The notes beneath the pieces are model-generated. The model saw nothing but the letters and a program-made list of their open reading frames with translations. It was not told the DNA's origin and ran no database searches. From positions 19,100 through 83,099 of the forward strand of contig DATKPE010000008.1 in assembly GCA_035524335.1 (NCBI GenBank): 64,000 nucleotides of DNA, in the 5' to 3' direction. Positions 1 through 8,048 of the stretch are shown piece after piece. How positions within the stretch are numbered: position 1 is the stretch's first letter; every line of letters begins with the position of its first letter. The translations under genes were made by a program, and so were the position numbers. The DNA is from DATKPE01 sp035524335. Lineage in GTDB: Bacteria > Bacteroidota > Ignavibacteria > UBA10030 > SZUA-254.

Positions 1-97
1 GAGCGTCGGAGAGAAGGAGCAGAGACTCCCCGGTGTTCAATCCTCCGCAGAACTCGTCAAACGCGCTGAAACCTGTCGGGATGTTGTGCTGTGGCAT
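1..97 (-). CDS. RecA/KaiC-superfamily ATPase, N-terminal fragment (runs off left edge)
   Basis: From the ATG at 97-95 the minus strand stays open to the window edge, about 32 codons. It starts MPQHNIPTGFSAFDEF and continues CGGLNTGESLLLL. The pattern I-P-T-G-x3-F-D-E followed by G-G-L-x2-G-E is the usual lead-in to the P-loop of KaiC/RadA-type RecA-fold ATPases. The Walker A and B motifs would lie outside the window, so the assignment rests on this lead-in alone. No strong ribosome binding site is visible. A terminator at 164-192 separates it from the outer-membrane protein gene upstream on the same strand. Confidence 0.5.
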   Translation of the reverse strand, partial: MPQHNIPTGFSAFDEFCGGLNTGESLLLLSDA

Positions 98-163
98 CGA
101 AAACGGAAGTTCTTTCCGGAATCTGCGAACTCGGCAGATGCCGGTCGCGGATCATGAAAACAG

Positions 164-192
164 AAAGGGCGACTTTACGCAAGTCGCCCTTT
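164..192 (-). terminator. Rho-independent terminator after the 455-aa barrel gene
   Basis: Perfect 12-bp inverted repeat AAAGGGCGACTT / AAGTCGCCCTTT with a 5-nt loop (TACGC on the plus strand). Read on the minus strand, the stem is followed by a T-rich stretch. It lies 30 bp beyond the stop codon at 223-225. Confidence 0.85.
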
Positions 193-222
193 CCGATACA
201 CTGAACAACGGACCAGGGAAAC

Positions 223-1590
223 TTACTGGCCGAAGTGGTAACTCGCCGTCATATACCCGAAGGTATTGAGGTTGTCCTGATTGCCGATGAGACCGAGACC
301 GCGGCGGAGAGCCTCGTCGCTGACGGTGGCATCAACCGCGAAGTTCCCGAACTTCATTCCGACACCAAGGGTCACGACACCATCCCACGAACCGGGGTTG
401 ATCCATCCAAGACCCGTCCAGCTCTGCGGGAACGAGTAGGATTCTTCTTCGGTCGTGGTCGTGGTTTCGCTCTTCTGGTCGATACTGCCGATCATCCGCT
501 CATATCCGGCGCGGCCGGTCAGCCAGTCGAGAATCGTCCATTCCATACCGAGGTTGACGACCGGGATCGCAGTGTAGGTCTGCGTGTAGGTGGACTGCGT
601 ACCGCCGTCCGGGGTATCTTCGGTCTTCTGCTGTGCCGACTGGAAGCTCAGACCGCCGGCGAGGAAGAAGCTGTTGACGCGGTATTCACCGCCGACGCCG
701 AGAGCGTATGCCGTGGCGCTCCAGGTGATGTTATCCGCTTTGCCCGTCAGACCGCTTGCGACTGTATTCTCACTCGGGCTGGCGGAGCTTGTGAAGATGA
801 TGCCGTACGGCACGAAGTTGAACTTCGGGGAGACGACGAACTTCGCGCGTGCGTTGAACTGGAATTCGGTACCGGAAGCCGAATAATCACCATAGTTGTT
901 GGTCGCGATCGGGGTGGTTGTCGCTTTGTTCGCCACCTTGTCCAGATGCAGAAGAGCGCTTGCATCGAGGGTGTTGCTTCCGCCGAGGTTGATCAACGCA
1001 CCTGCCCGGAATCCCCACACGCTGGCGGTCGACTGCAGATCGCCGGAGGACGCGGGCGTGGTGGACGTGAACTGATATTCATTGTTGGAGGAACCGTAGG
1101 AAACGCCGAGACCGAGATCCATGGTCGCCATATGCCAGGAACCGACAACTTCCCACACGTTCTGAATCTGCTGCGGAGGATACGATCCGGTGAATCCGCG
1201 CCGGTCGTTCACATAGTTTGTGAACATGGAGACGAGATTGTTAGCGAGCGACGGATCGTAGCTCAGAATCACGCCGAGGTTCATGTTCTCGCAGACGCTG
1301 AACGCCGCACCGGCATTCTGATTGCCGTAGCCGTCAGCGCCGACGCTGGCGCCCGTTAAACCGCCGCCTGCAATATTCATCCAGGCATAATCCTTGTACA
1401 TGACCTGGTAGGCGGGATTCACGAGCAGCAGGGAAGGATCTTCCATGATGAACGGATTCAGCACGAGTCCCGTTCCGGCCTGCGTACCGCCCATGGCCAG
1501 TTCGCGTGCCAGGCCGCCTGAGATCGGCTGTGCGGATGCGAGGCTCGCAACCGCTACCATCACCAGTGCCAGGATAGCAAGTTGTTTCAT
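223..1590 (-). CDS. Outer-membrane beta-barrel protein (PorV/FadL-like)
   Basis: 455 residues. The start is the ATG at 1590-1588, preceded by AGGAG and followed by a clear signal peptide (MKQLAILALVMVAVASLASA, cut before or after Gln). An upstream in-frame ATG at 1647 would add 19 residues without a signal peptide and was rejected. The mature protein opens with an RELAMGGTQAG segment and then alternates short amphipathic strands with Gly/Asn/Ser-rich turns, ending in an aromatic strand (ASYHFGQ). This is typical of a 14-16-strand outer-membrane barrel such as the PorV/PorQ or FadL-like proteins of Bacteroidota. Substrate unknown. It heads a run of three minus-strand barrel genes and ends at a strong terminator. 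It could equally be a structural porin. Confidence 0.7.
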   Translation of the reverse strand: MKQLAILALVMVAVASLASAQPISGGLARELAMGGTQAGTGLVLNPFIMEDPSLLLVNPAYQVMYKDYAWMNIAGGGLTGASVGADGYGNQNAGAAFSVCENMNLGVILSYDPSLANNLVSMFTNYVNDRRGFTGSYPPQQIQNVWEVVGSWHMATMDLGLGVSYGSSNNEYQFTSTTPASSGDLQSTASVWGFRAGALINLGGSNTLDASALLHLDKVANKATTTPIATNNYGDYSASGTEFQFNARAKFVVSPKFNFVPYGIIFTSSASPSENTVASGLTGKADNITWSATAYALGVGGEYRVNSFFLAGGLSFQSAQQKTEDTPDGGTQSTYTQTYTAIPVVNLGMEWTILDWLTGRAGYERMIGSIDQKSETTTTTEEESYSFPQSWTGLGWINPGSWDGVVTLGVGMKFGNFAVDATVSDEALRRGLGLIGNQDNLNTFGYMTASYHFGQ

Positions 1591-1712
1591 ATGACTCCTT
1601 CTGATATGTGAAGAATATTTGATTTGTTTACCTACTACCGTTACCATCTAGATGAGACGGGAAAAGGCGATCACGATCAATCGCCCGGATCCCGCTTGTT
1701 TATTTTCCTGTC

Positions 1713-2279
1713 TTACTGTAAATCGAAAACCAATCCGATACCGAATCCGATGTACGACGTTGAGCTGTTGTCGGTCATGATATCGGTGTAATTCACGTGG
1801 GCATCCACCCACATCTTGTCGCCGGCCTTGAACTGCGCGCCAAGCACGGGTGCAACGCCGAATTTGGAGGTGCTTTCGCTGCCGCTCACGCTCTGACCGA
1901 GAATCGTGGTCGAAACGCTCGTATTCAGCAGGTAAAGACCAACATCGACCTGACCGTAGACCCGTGTGTCGCCCGGCATGAAATAGTACTTGCCGCCGAC
2001 GAGGATCGGAATGACGCCCATGCTGGCGCTCGATCCATCAGGAAGGTCTTTGCCGCTGAAGCGCACGTACCCGGAGGTCAGCGTCAGCTGGAATGACGGA
2101 TCGATGCCGTTGTAGCCTGCAAACGCGAGGCCGCCGATCCCGAAGTTGCTTGCGTTGTTGAAATCACCGGTCGGAAGGCCACCTTCAACACCCACACCGA
2201 CGGACCACTGGCTCGGGGCCTGTCCAAACATCGGCACGGCGATGATCAGCAATGCGAGCATAATAGCAAATTTCTTCAT
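1713..2279 (-). CDS. Small outer-membrane beta-barrel protein
   Basis: 188 residues with an N-terminal signal peptide (MKKFAIMLALLIIAVPMFGQ). GGAGG lies 6-10 nt before the ATG. The mature part has about eight strands of alternating hydrophobic residues (WSVGVGVEGGLPTGDF, FGIGGLAFAGY, MGVIPILVGGKYYF, RVYGQVDVGLYLL) and ends in a barrel strand with terminal residues VFDLQ. This fits the OmpW/OmpX-sized porin-family outer-membrane beta-barrel domain. No catalytic motif is visible. It is transcribed in the same direction as the 455-aa barrel with a 122-bp gap, so it may share a promoter with it or have its own. Confidence 0.7.
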   Translation of the reverse strand: MKKFAIMLALLIIAVPMFGQAPSQWSVGVGVEGGLPTGDFNNASNFGIGGLAFAGYNGIDPSFQLTLTSGYVRFSGKDLPDGSSASMGVIPILVGGKYYFMPGDTRVYGQVDVGLYLLNTSVSTTILGQSVSGSESTSKFGVAPVLGAQFKAGDKMWVDAHVNYTDIMTDNSSTSYIGFGIGLVFDLQ

Positions 2280-2587
2280 TTTGAACCTCCAACCTTTCGT
2301 GAATATTTGATGATTGTTATATGTTTTAACAAGAACGGATAGAGTATAGCAAAAAATAAAACCTTTGTCAAGGATTTTTTTTACGCCTTGCTTGAACTGA
2401 TCCCCATAAGCCTCTAAAAACGCTCACTTAGATAAAAGATTAACGGGATTAGTTCGAAATTTCACAAATTAACGCAGTTTTATATTCTATCTTAAACAGC
2501 TGTTTTCCCGAAAAACCGCTCAATATCTGGATCAGATATACGGTGTTCCGATGCTGAAGATTCGCTCCGAATCTGAAAATCCGCCCA
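2280..2587. other. AT-rich intergenic region without a gene
   Basis: 308 bp between two barrel genes. It is much richer in A/T than its surroundings and includes a run of eight T near 2386. It must hold the promoter of the 188-aa barrel gene. I see no RNA gene or convincing hairpin. Confidence 0.6.
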
Positions 2588-3058
2588 CTACGGTAATGTA
2601 TAGCGGATGCCGGAGGTCATCGCAAAATAGAATGTACTCGAACCGCTCGTAAACACCGGTCCAAGCTGAATATCCGCCGGAATCGAAATCTGTGGCGTGA
2701 CCGGGAAATAGATCCCCCCCCCGAACCTCAGCCCGAAGTACGGTCCCCCGGTGTAAAACCACAGATTGAATCCTCCGTCGATGTAGGGCTTTACCTTGCT
2801 GGAGGGAAGGTCGATCATGTATTTTACGTAATTTCCCCATTCTATCGGACCGCCCCCCTGCGTATTGATGTTGAATTCCGATCCGAGAAGAAGATCGTGT
2901 TTCAGGCCATAATCGACTCCGCCCCCGATCTGTAATCCGACTCCCCCGCCATTGCTGAAATCGGACAGACCGAATCTGCCGACCACCGACAGATCCTGCG
3001 CGGGCGACATCGAAACGATCAGGGCAACTGCGAGAACAAGAAGCAGAACATATCTCAT
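2588..3058 (-). CDS. Small outer-membrane beta-barrel protein
   Basis: 156 residues, start ATG at 3058 with AGGAG 9-13 nt upstream. Signal peptide MRYVLLLVLAVALIVSMSPA, then a short barrel rich in Gly and aromatic residues (FGLRFGGGIYFPV, KPYIDGGFNLWFY, FYFAMTSGIRYTLP). The final strand ends in an aromatic-containing motif, as in outer-membrane proteins. It resembles generic outer-membrane protein beta-barrel domains and has no specific family signature that I recognise. It lies 28 bp downstream of the acyl-CoA dehydrogenase gene on the same strand, so it may be co-transcribed, though a functional link is not evident. Confidence 0.65.
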   Translation of the reverse strand: MRYVLLLVLAVALIVSMSPAQDLSVVGRFGLSDFSNGGGVGLQIGGGVDYGLKHDLLLGSEFNINTQGGGPIEWGNYVKYMIDLPSSKVKPYIDGGFNLWFYTGGPYFGLRFGGGIYFPVTPQISIPADIQLGPVFTSGSSTFYFAMTSGIRYTLP

Positions 3059-3086
3059 TGTGAGGTTCTCCTGCTGATTGATGTGA

Positions 3087-4229
3087 TTAATCCTTCAATA
3101 AACCGCGTGAAATTACCACTCTCTGAATTTCCGACGTGCCTTCATATATTTCGGTGATTTTGGCGTCTCTCAGATACCGTTCGACCAGATATTCCCGTAC
3201 GTAGCCGTATCCTCCATGGATCTGAATCGCTTCGAGTGCGGCCTTCACCGCGACATCAGAGGCATACAGTTTGGCCATCGCGGCGCTCTGGCCGTAGGGA
3301 CGATGGGAATCCTTATCCGCCGCGGCGCGCAGAGTCAGGAGCTCGGCGGCATCGACCCGCGTCGCCATATCGGAAAGTTTGAACTGGATGGCCTGCAATT
3401 CCGCAATCGGCTTTCCAAACGCTTTCCGCTGTTTTGCATACTGAATCGACGCGTCGAGCGACGCCCGCCCGATGCCGACCGCCTGCGCGGCTATCCCGAT
3501 CCGCCCTCCATCGAGCGTCGACATAGCGAATTTGAATCCGAATCCTTCCTGGCCGATCATATTCGCCGCAGGGACACGGCAGTCCTGAAACGAGAGGGAG
3601 ACGGTATCGGAACTGCGGATCCCCAGCTTTTTCTCTTTTTTCGCCACTGTGAATCCCGGAGTACCTTTTTCGACGATAAACGCGCTGATCCCCTTCGCCC
3701 CCTTTGTCCGGTCCGTTGTCGCCATAACCAGCACATAATCGGCCGTCGACCCGTTCGTGATCCAGTTTTTTGTCCCGTTCAGAATGTAGGAGGAGCCATC
3801 CTTCACCGCCATGGTCCGCTGATTGGTCGCGTCGCTCCCGGCCTCCGGCTCGGAAAGGGCGAATGCGCCGAGTTTCGTCCCCGCTGCCAGCTGGGTCAGG
3901 TATTTCCGTTTCTGCTCCTCCGTCCCCCATTCGTTGATGCCGTAACAGACGAGCGAATTATTGACCGACATGATGACCCCGCAGGAAGCGTCCACCCGCG
4001 AAATCTCGATCATGGCGAGGACATAGCTGACGGTATCGAGTCCTGCGCCTCCATAGGCTTCGGGGACCATCATCCCCATGAAACCGAGCTCTCCCATTTT
4101 CCGGACCTCATCCGCCGGGAACGTCTCCTCCTCGTCGCGCCTGACGGAATTGGGTGAAAGCTGTTCAGCGGCAAAGCTCCGGGCGGTGTCCCGGATCATC
4201 TGTTGCGTTTCGGTGAAGGTGAAATCCAT
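3087..4229 (-). CDS. Acyl-CoA dehydrogenase (short-chain/butyryl-CoA type)
   Basis: 380 residues, the usual length for the family. This FAD enzyme introduces the trans-2 double bond into acyl-CoA and passes electrons to electron-transfer flavoprotein. Visible hallmarks are the first family signature ALSEPEAGSDA (residues 124-134), the second signature QIHGGYGYVRE near residue 340, and the catalytic base Glu363 in IYEGTSEIQR. It is the last gene of an operon with thiolase (5127-6302) and 3-hydroxyacyl-CoA dehydrogenase (4250-5110), with 20 bp between it and the latter. The set lacks only an enoyl-CoA hydratase for a complete beta-oxidation or butyrate cycle. Sequence is closest in feel to SCAD/Bcd, so short-chain specificity is inferred. 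Confidence 0.93.
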   Translation of the reverse strand: MDFTFTETQQMIRDTARSFAAEQLSPNSVRRDEEETFPADEVRKMGELGFMGMMVPEAYGGAGLDTVSYVLAMIEISRVDASCGVIMSVNNSLVCYGINEWGTEEQKRKYLTQLAAGTKLGAFALSEPEAGSDATNQRTMAVKDGSSYILNGTKNWITNGSTADYVLVMATTDRTKGAKGISAFIVEKGTPGFTVAKKEKKLGIRSSDTVSLSFQDCRVPAANMIGQEGFGFKFAMSTLDGGRIGIAAQAVGIGRASLDASIQYAKQRKAFGKPIAELQAIQFKLSDMATRVDAAELLTLRAAADKDSHRPYGQSAAMAKLYASDVAVKAALEAIQIHGGYGYVREYLVERYLRDAKITEIYEGTSEIQRVVISRGLLKD

Positions 4230-4249
4230 GCTGTTCGTCTCTCCGGAGG

Positions 4250-5110
4250 TTATGCTGACGTGACGGAATAGTCGTAAAACCCCCGCCCCGATTTTCTGCC
4301 GAGGTAGCCGGCCGCAACCATCTTGCGGAGAAGCGGGCAGGGACGATATTTCGGATCCCCGAGTCCCTCGTGCAGAACGTTCATGATCGCCAGGCAGACG
4401 TCGAGCCCGATGAAATCCGCCAGCGTGAGCGGTCCCATGGGATGATTCATCCCGAGCTTCATGACCGTATCGATCGCCTGCGGGGTGCCGACCCCTTCCA
4501 TGACGCAGTATACCGCCTCGTTGATCATCGGGAGGAGGATCCGGTTTGAAATGAAACCAGGGTAATCGCTCACTTCGACCGGAACCTTATCGAGGCTCAG
4601 GGCGGCGGCGAAAACAGCCTCCTTCGTGGCGTCGGTGGTCGCGAGTCCGCGGATGACCTCCACGAGCTTCATCACCGGCACGGGATTCATGAAGTGCATG
4701 CCGATCACCTGACCCGGCCGGCGGGTGAGCGCGGCAAGCTCGGTGATCGAGATCGACGAGGTGTTGGACGCGATGACGGCGGCTTCCGGAGCGGCGGCAT
4801 CCACCGCCCGGAAAACGGCCTCTTTCACTGCCCGGTCTTCGGTCACGGCCTCGATGACGAGATCGGCATGCGCCACCGCCTCCTGAAGCGAGAGCGTGGT
4901 GGTCAGCCGCGAGAGGGTATCTTTTTTCTGCTCTTCGGTCAGCGATCCCTTTTTGATCTGGCGGTCGATGTTCGTTCTGATCGCCTGCAGACCGCGGCGG
5001 ATGAATTCGTCCTTCGTATCGTGCAGGACGACATTACAGCCGTACTGCGCGAAGACATGGCTGATGCCGTTGCCCATCGTGCCGGCACCTATAACAGTGA
5101 TGTTCCGCAT
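4250..5110 (-). CDS. hbd: 3-hydroxybutyryl-CoA / 3-hydroxyacyl-CoA dehydrogenase
   Basis: 286 residues, standard length for the monofunctional enzyme that oxidises L-3-hydroxyacyl-CoA with NAD(P)+. The Rossmann motif GAGTMG is at residues 8-13. The catalytic dyad is His139 in GMHFMNPVPV and Glu151 in KLVEVI. The C-terminal helical domain contains GPLTLADFIGLDV and the closing GRKSGRGFYDY. It sits between thiolase (16 bp gap) and acyl-CoA dehydrogenase (20 bp gap) on the minus strand, so the three are almost certainly one operon for fatty-acid or butyrate metabolism. The direction (oxidation versus synthesis) cannot be told from sequence. Confidence 0.93.
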   Translation of the reverse strand: MRNITVIGAGTMGNGISHVFAQYGCNVVLHDTKDEFIRRGLQAIRTNIDRQIKKGSLTEEQKKDTLSRLTTTLSLQEAVAHADLVIEAVTEDRAVKEAVFRAVDAAAPEAAVIASNTSSISITELAALTRRPGQVIGMHFMNPVPVMKLVEVIRGLATTDATKEAVFAAALSLDKVPVEVSDYPGFISNRILLPMINEAVYCVMEGVGTPQAIDTVMKLGMNHPMGPLTLADFIGLDVCLAIMNVLHEGLGDPKYRPCPLLRKMVAAGYLGRKSGRGFYDYSVTSA

Positions 5111-5126
5111 ATCCGTTCCTTCCCTG

Positions 5127-6302
5127 TCAGCGTTCGACGATGACGCCGCTCGCCTCGCCGCCGCCGATGCAGATCGCCGCGAGTCCGCGCCGTGCGTTCC
5201 GCTCCTTCAGTGCATGCAGGAGCGTCACCAGAATCCGCGCGCCGCTTGCACCGATCGGGTGTCCGAGGGCGACCGCGCCGCCATTGACGTTCACGATCCC
5301 GGGGTCAAGTTTGAGGATGCCGTTCACCGCCATCGTCACGACGGCGAACGCTTCGTTGATTTCGTACAGATCGATGTCGCTCTGGCGGAGTCCCGCTTTC
5401 GCCAGCACCTTCGTGATCACATCGGCGGGGGCGGTCGTAAATTCCACAGGCGCTTTTGCCGCCGATGCGGAGGCGACAATCCTCGCCAGCGGCCTGCATC
5501 CGAGCGCGGCCGCCTTCGTCTCCGACATCAGCACCAGCGCCGCGGCGCCGTCGTTGATCTTGGAGGCATTTGCCGCGGTCACCGTGCCGTCCTTCCGGAA
5601 TGCAGGTTTGAGCGCCGGAATCTTGTCGAATCTCGCCTTCCCCGGCTCTTCGTCTTCCTTCACCTCGCGGGGCTCACTTCCCTTTGCATTCACAGGCACG
5701 GGGACGATTTCCGCGCTGAACCGGCCCTCCTTCTGCGCCGCCTGCGCCCGCCGGTAGCTCTCCACTGCGAAGGCATCCTGCGCCTCCCGCGTGATCCCGC
5801 ACGCCGAGGCGCAGCGTTCCGCCGCTTCGCCCATGTGGAAATCGTTGTAAACATCCCAGAGGCCGTCTTTGATCAGAGCGTCGGTCAGCTGGCCGTGCCC
5901 GAGCCGGTATCCGCTCCGAGCCTTGTCGAGAATGTAGGGAACATTGGACATGCTCTCCATTCCGCCCGCGACAACCACTTCAGCGTCGCCCGCGGCGATC
6001 GCCTGAGAGGCAAGCATGACCGCCTTGAGGCCGGACCCGCAGACTTTGTTGATTGTCATGCATTCCACGCTGACGGGAAGACCCGCGCCGATGGCCGCCT
6101 GACGGGCGGGGGCCTGTCCCACACCGGCGGTCAGGACACACCCCATGATCACCTCGCCGACCTGTTCCGGCCGGAGACCGGCCCGCCGCACCGCCTCACC
6201 GATGACGAGCGCGCCGAGCTGGGGAGCCGGAATCTGGCTCAGGACTCCGCCGAGCGCGCCGATCGGCGTACGGCATGCGGAGGCAATGACGATATTGTTC
6301 AT
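5127..6302 (-). CDS. Acetyl-CoA C-acetyltransferase (thiolase)
   Basis: 391 residues from the ATG at 6302. An upstream ATG at 6344 would add 14 residues that do not fit the family, whose members start with MxxVVIxSAxRTP-like sequence as seen here (MNNIVIASACRTP). The catalytic triad is at canonical positions: Cys88 in NKVCGSG, His348 in ALGHPIG, Cys378 in CIGGG. It condenses or cleaves acetoacetyl-CoA or 3-ketoacyl-CoA. It is the first gene of the thiolase-hbd-acyl-CoA dehydrogenase operon. The final signature reads GGGEASG where GGGxG-type sequence is more usual, a mild variation. A terminator for the next gene upstream lies just before it. Confidence 0.93.
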   Translation of the reverse strand: MNNIVIASACRTPIGALGGVLSQIPAPQLGALVIGEAVRRAGLRPEQVGEVIMGCVLTAGVGQAPARQAAIGAGLPVSVECMTINKVCGSGLKAVMLASQAIAAGDAEVVVAGGMESMSNVPYILDKARSGYRLGHGQLTDALIKDGLWDVYNDFHMGEAAERCASACGITREAQDAFAVESYRRAQAAQKEGRFSAEIVPVPVNAKGSEPREVKEDEEPGKARFDKIPALKPAFRKDGTVTAANASKINDGAAALVLMSETKAAALGCRPLARIVASASAAKAPVEFTTAPADVITKVLAKAGLRQSDIDLYEINEAFAVVTMAVNGILKLDPGIVNVNGGAVALGHPIGASGARILVTLLHALKERNARRGLAAICIGGGEASGVIVER

Positions 6303-6362
6303 AAATAAGGAGCGCTCCTGTTCGTGATTGTGCTGAAGGTACAATTATTCCAAAAAATAAGC

Positions 6363-6390
6363 AAAAAAAATCCCGGCTGTGGAGCCGGGA
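6363..6390 (-). terminator. Rho-independent terminator of the OmpA-family gene
   Basis: Perfect 8-bp stem TCCCGGCT / AGCCGGGA with a 4-nt loop. Read on the minus strand it is followed by a run of eight T (plus-strand A run at 6363-6370). It is located 26 bp beyond the stop codon of the OmpA-family gene. Confidence 0.9.
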
Positions 6391-6416
6391 GTGGTGTGAA
6401 AGAGGTGCATGATGAG

Positions 6417-7940
6417 TTACCGGAGCCGGATGAATTCGATGCGGCGGTTCTTCGCCCTCCCCTGCGGGGTCGAATTATCGGCAACCGGTTTGGTGAATCC
6501 GAATCCCTTTGTGGTAATGCGCGATGCGGCGATGCCCTTCTTGACCAGGTAGGCCTTCACCGCTTCGGCGCGGCCGAGGGAGAGTTTCATGTTGTACTTG
6601 GCGCCGCCGACGTTGTCGGTGTGACCGTGAATGGCCACTTCGGCGGTCGGATACATCGCCAGGCTCGAGGCGACCTGATCGAGGATGTTCAGCGCGCTCG
6701 GCAGAAGGATCGTCTTGTTGGTCTCGAAGTTGACCCCTTCAAGAATAATCCGTTCGCCGACGTTGATGATCGGAATATCGTCGCTCGGGTCGAGCGGATT
6801 CAGACCGAGCTGGATCTCCTTGCCGTCGGGCATGCCGCCGCCGTCGGTGTCCGGTTTCAGAGGATCCGTATGGTATTTCAGCACTTCATCGCCGTCGGTG
6901 AGGCCGTCCCCGTCGGTATCCGGGCGGAGGGGATCGGTGTGGTATTTCAGCACTTCATCGCCATCGGTGAGACCGTCCCCGTCGGTGTCCGCTTTCAGCG
7001 GATCGGTGTGATATTTGAGCACTTCGTCGCCGTCGCTCAGCCCGTCCCCGTCGGTGTCCGCTTTCAGCGGATCGGTGTGATATTTGAGGACTTCGTCGCC
7101 GTCGCTCAGCCCGTCCCCGTCGGTATCGGCCTTGAGCGGATCGGTGTGATAGACGAAAATTTCGTCGTAGTCGCTGAGTCCGTCGCCGTCGGTATCCTTT
7201 TTGAGGGGATTGGTGTGGTACTTGTGGACCTCGTCGCCGTCGCTGAGTCCGTCGCCGTCGGTATCGGGGTTGTACATATCGGTGCCGAGCGCTTTTTCCT
7301 CGTCGTTGAGGAGGCCGTCGCCGTCGAGGTCGGGATTGAGCGGTTTGAGGAATCCGATCAGATTCAGGCCGATGCTCCAGAAGGAATCGTTCGAACTTCC
7401 CTTGATGTCGCTCAGGTTGTCGGTCATCAGCTGGTGATAGGTGACCTGGATGCCGAGGGCGGTCATATCGCTGATCGCGAACTGGAGGCCGCCGCCGATG
7501 GGAACTTCGGACGTGAAGTGCTGATACTCTCCGTTGGCGTTCCGCGGAAGCGCGTTATCGAGCTGGTCGACCGGGTTGAAATACATCACGCCGATGCCGC
7601 CGAAGACGTAGGGCTGGAATTTCGGATTCTTGAGCAGATGGACGACGACGCGGCCGTCAACCGGGTAGATCGGCGTCGTGAAGTAGGATTTTCCGTCGTC
7701 GGCAGAGAGACGTCCGATGCCGAGACCGAGTTCGAGTGCGACCAGTTTTGAGGGATAATAGCGGATGAACGTGCGGCCGAGGGGATACTGCTTGTGCTCG
7801 TCGATCGCGGTAAAGGGGACAGCGGCTCCGGCAAAGATGCCCACGCCGAAGTTTCCTTCATTGGTCTGTGCCCGGAGACGGGATGAGGAAATAACGGCAA
7901 GTGCAAGAAATAACAGAGTGATAGGCCGAGGCGTGCGCAT
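6417..7940 (-). CDS. OmpA-family protein with thrombospondin type-3 repeats
   Basis: 507 residues: signal peptide (about 1-25), an N-terminal beta-barrel domain (about 30-200), a calcium-binding linker of six 23-residue DTDGDGLSDGDEV-type repeats (about 225-365), and a C-terminal OmpA/MotB peptidoglycan-binding domain (about 390-507). The last domain shows VNFETNK, the HGHTDNVG motif and GRAKNRRIEF, which carry the Asp and Arg that hold diaminopimelate. It likely tethers the outer membrane to the cell wall, the Asp-rich repeats forming a rigid rod when calcium is bound. This architecture is common in Bacteroidota and Chlorobi relatives. It has its own promoter region (7941-8048) and a strong terminator. 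Confidence 0.92.
   Translation of the reverse strand: MRTPRPITLLFLALAVISSSRLRAQTNEGNFGVGIFAGAAVPFTAIDEHKQYPLGRTFIRYYPSKLVALELGLGIGRLSADDGKSYFTTPIYPVDGRVVVHLLKNPKFQPYVFGGIGVMYFNPVDQLDNALPRNANGEYQHFTSEVPIGGGLQFAISDMTALGIQVTYHQLMTDNLSDIKGSSNDSFWSIGLNLIGFLKPLNPDLDGDGLLNDEEKALGTDMYNPDTDGDGLSDGDEVHKYHTNPLKKDTDGDGLSDYDEIFVYHTDPLKADTDGDGLSDGDEVLKYHTDPLKADTDGDGLSDGDEVLKYHTDPLKADTDGDGLTDGDEVLKYHTDPLRPDTDGDGLTDGDEVLKYHTDPLKPDTDGGGMPDGKEIQLGLNPLDPSDDIPIINVGERIILEGVNFETNKTILLPSALNILDQVASSLAMYPTAEVAIHGHTDNVGGAKYNMKLSLGRAEAVKAYLVKKGIAASRITTKGFGFTKPVADNSTPQGRAKNRRIEFIRLR
6842..7262 (-). repeat. Six tandem 69-bp units coding for thrombospondin type-3 repeats
   Basis: Period 69 bp = 23 codons, inside the OmpA-family gene. 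The inner units are nearly identical at DNA level (for example the shared core TCGGTGTGATATTTGAG), while the outer units have diverged. Each encodes DTDGDG plus a DEV-x-KYHTDPL segment. Confidence 0.9.
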
Positions 7941-8048
7941 GATGTCCTGGAATGTACCTGTCAGGGCAATTTACCTCTTGCCGGGTTTAAAGTCAAGCGC
8001 TAATATCAACGATAATAAACAATTAAATGCGAAATTCGAGAAATACCT

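Noticed and set aside
235..1359. 374-codon plus-strand frame opposite the 455-aa barrel gene
   Set aside because: It is a composition shadow of a GC-rich gene with signal peptide, ribosome binding site and terminator on the minus strand. The shadow product is Arg-rich without domains.
4896..6308. 470-codon plus-strand frame
   Set aside because: Lies antisense to thiolase and 3-hydroxyacyl-CoA dehydrogenase, both with complete catalytic residues. Its product is His/Arg-rich with no family.
6324..7751. 475-codon plus-strand frame with apparent protein repeats
   Set aside because: The repeats are the antisense of the thrombospondin type-3 units in the OmpA-family gene.
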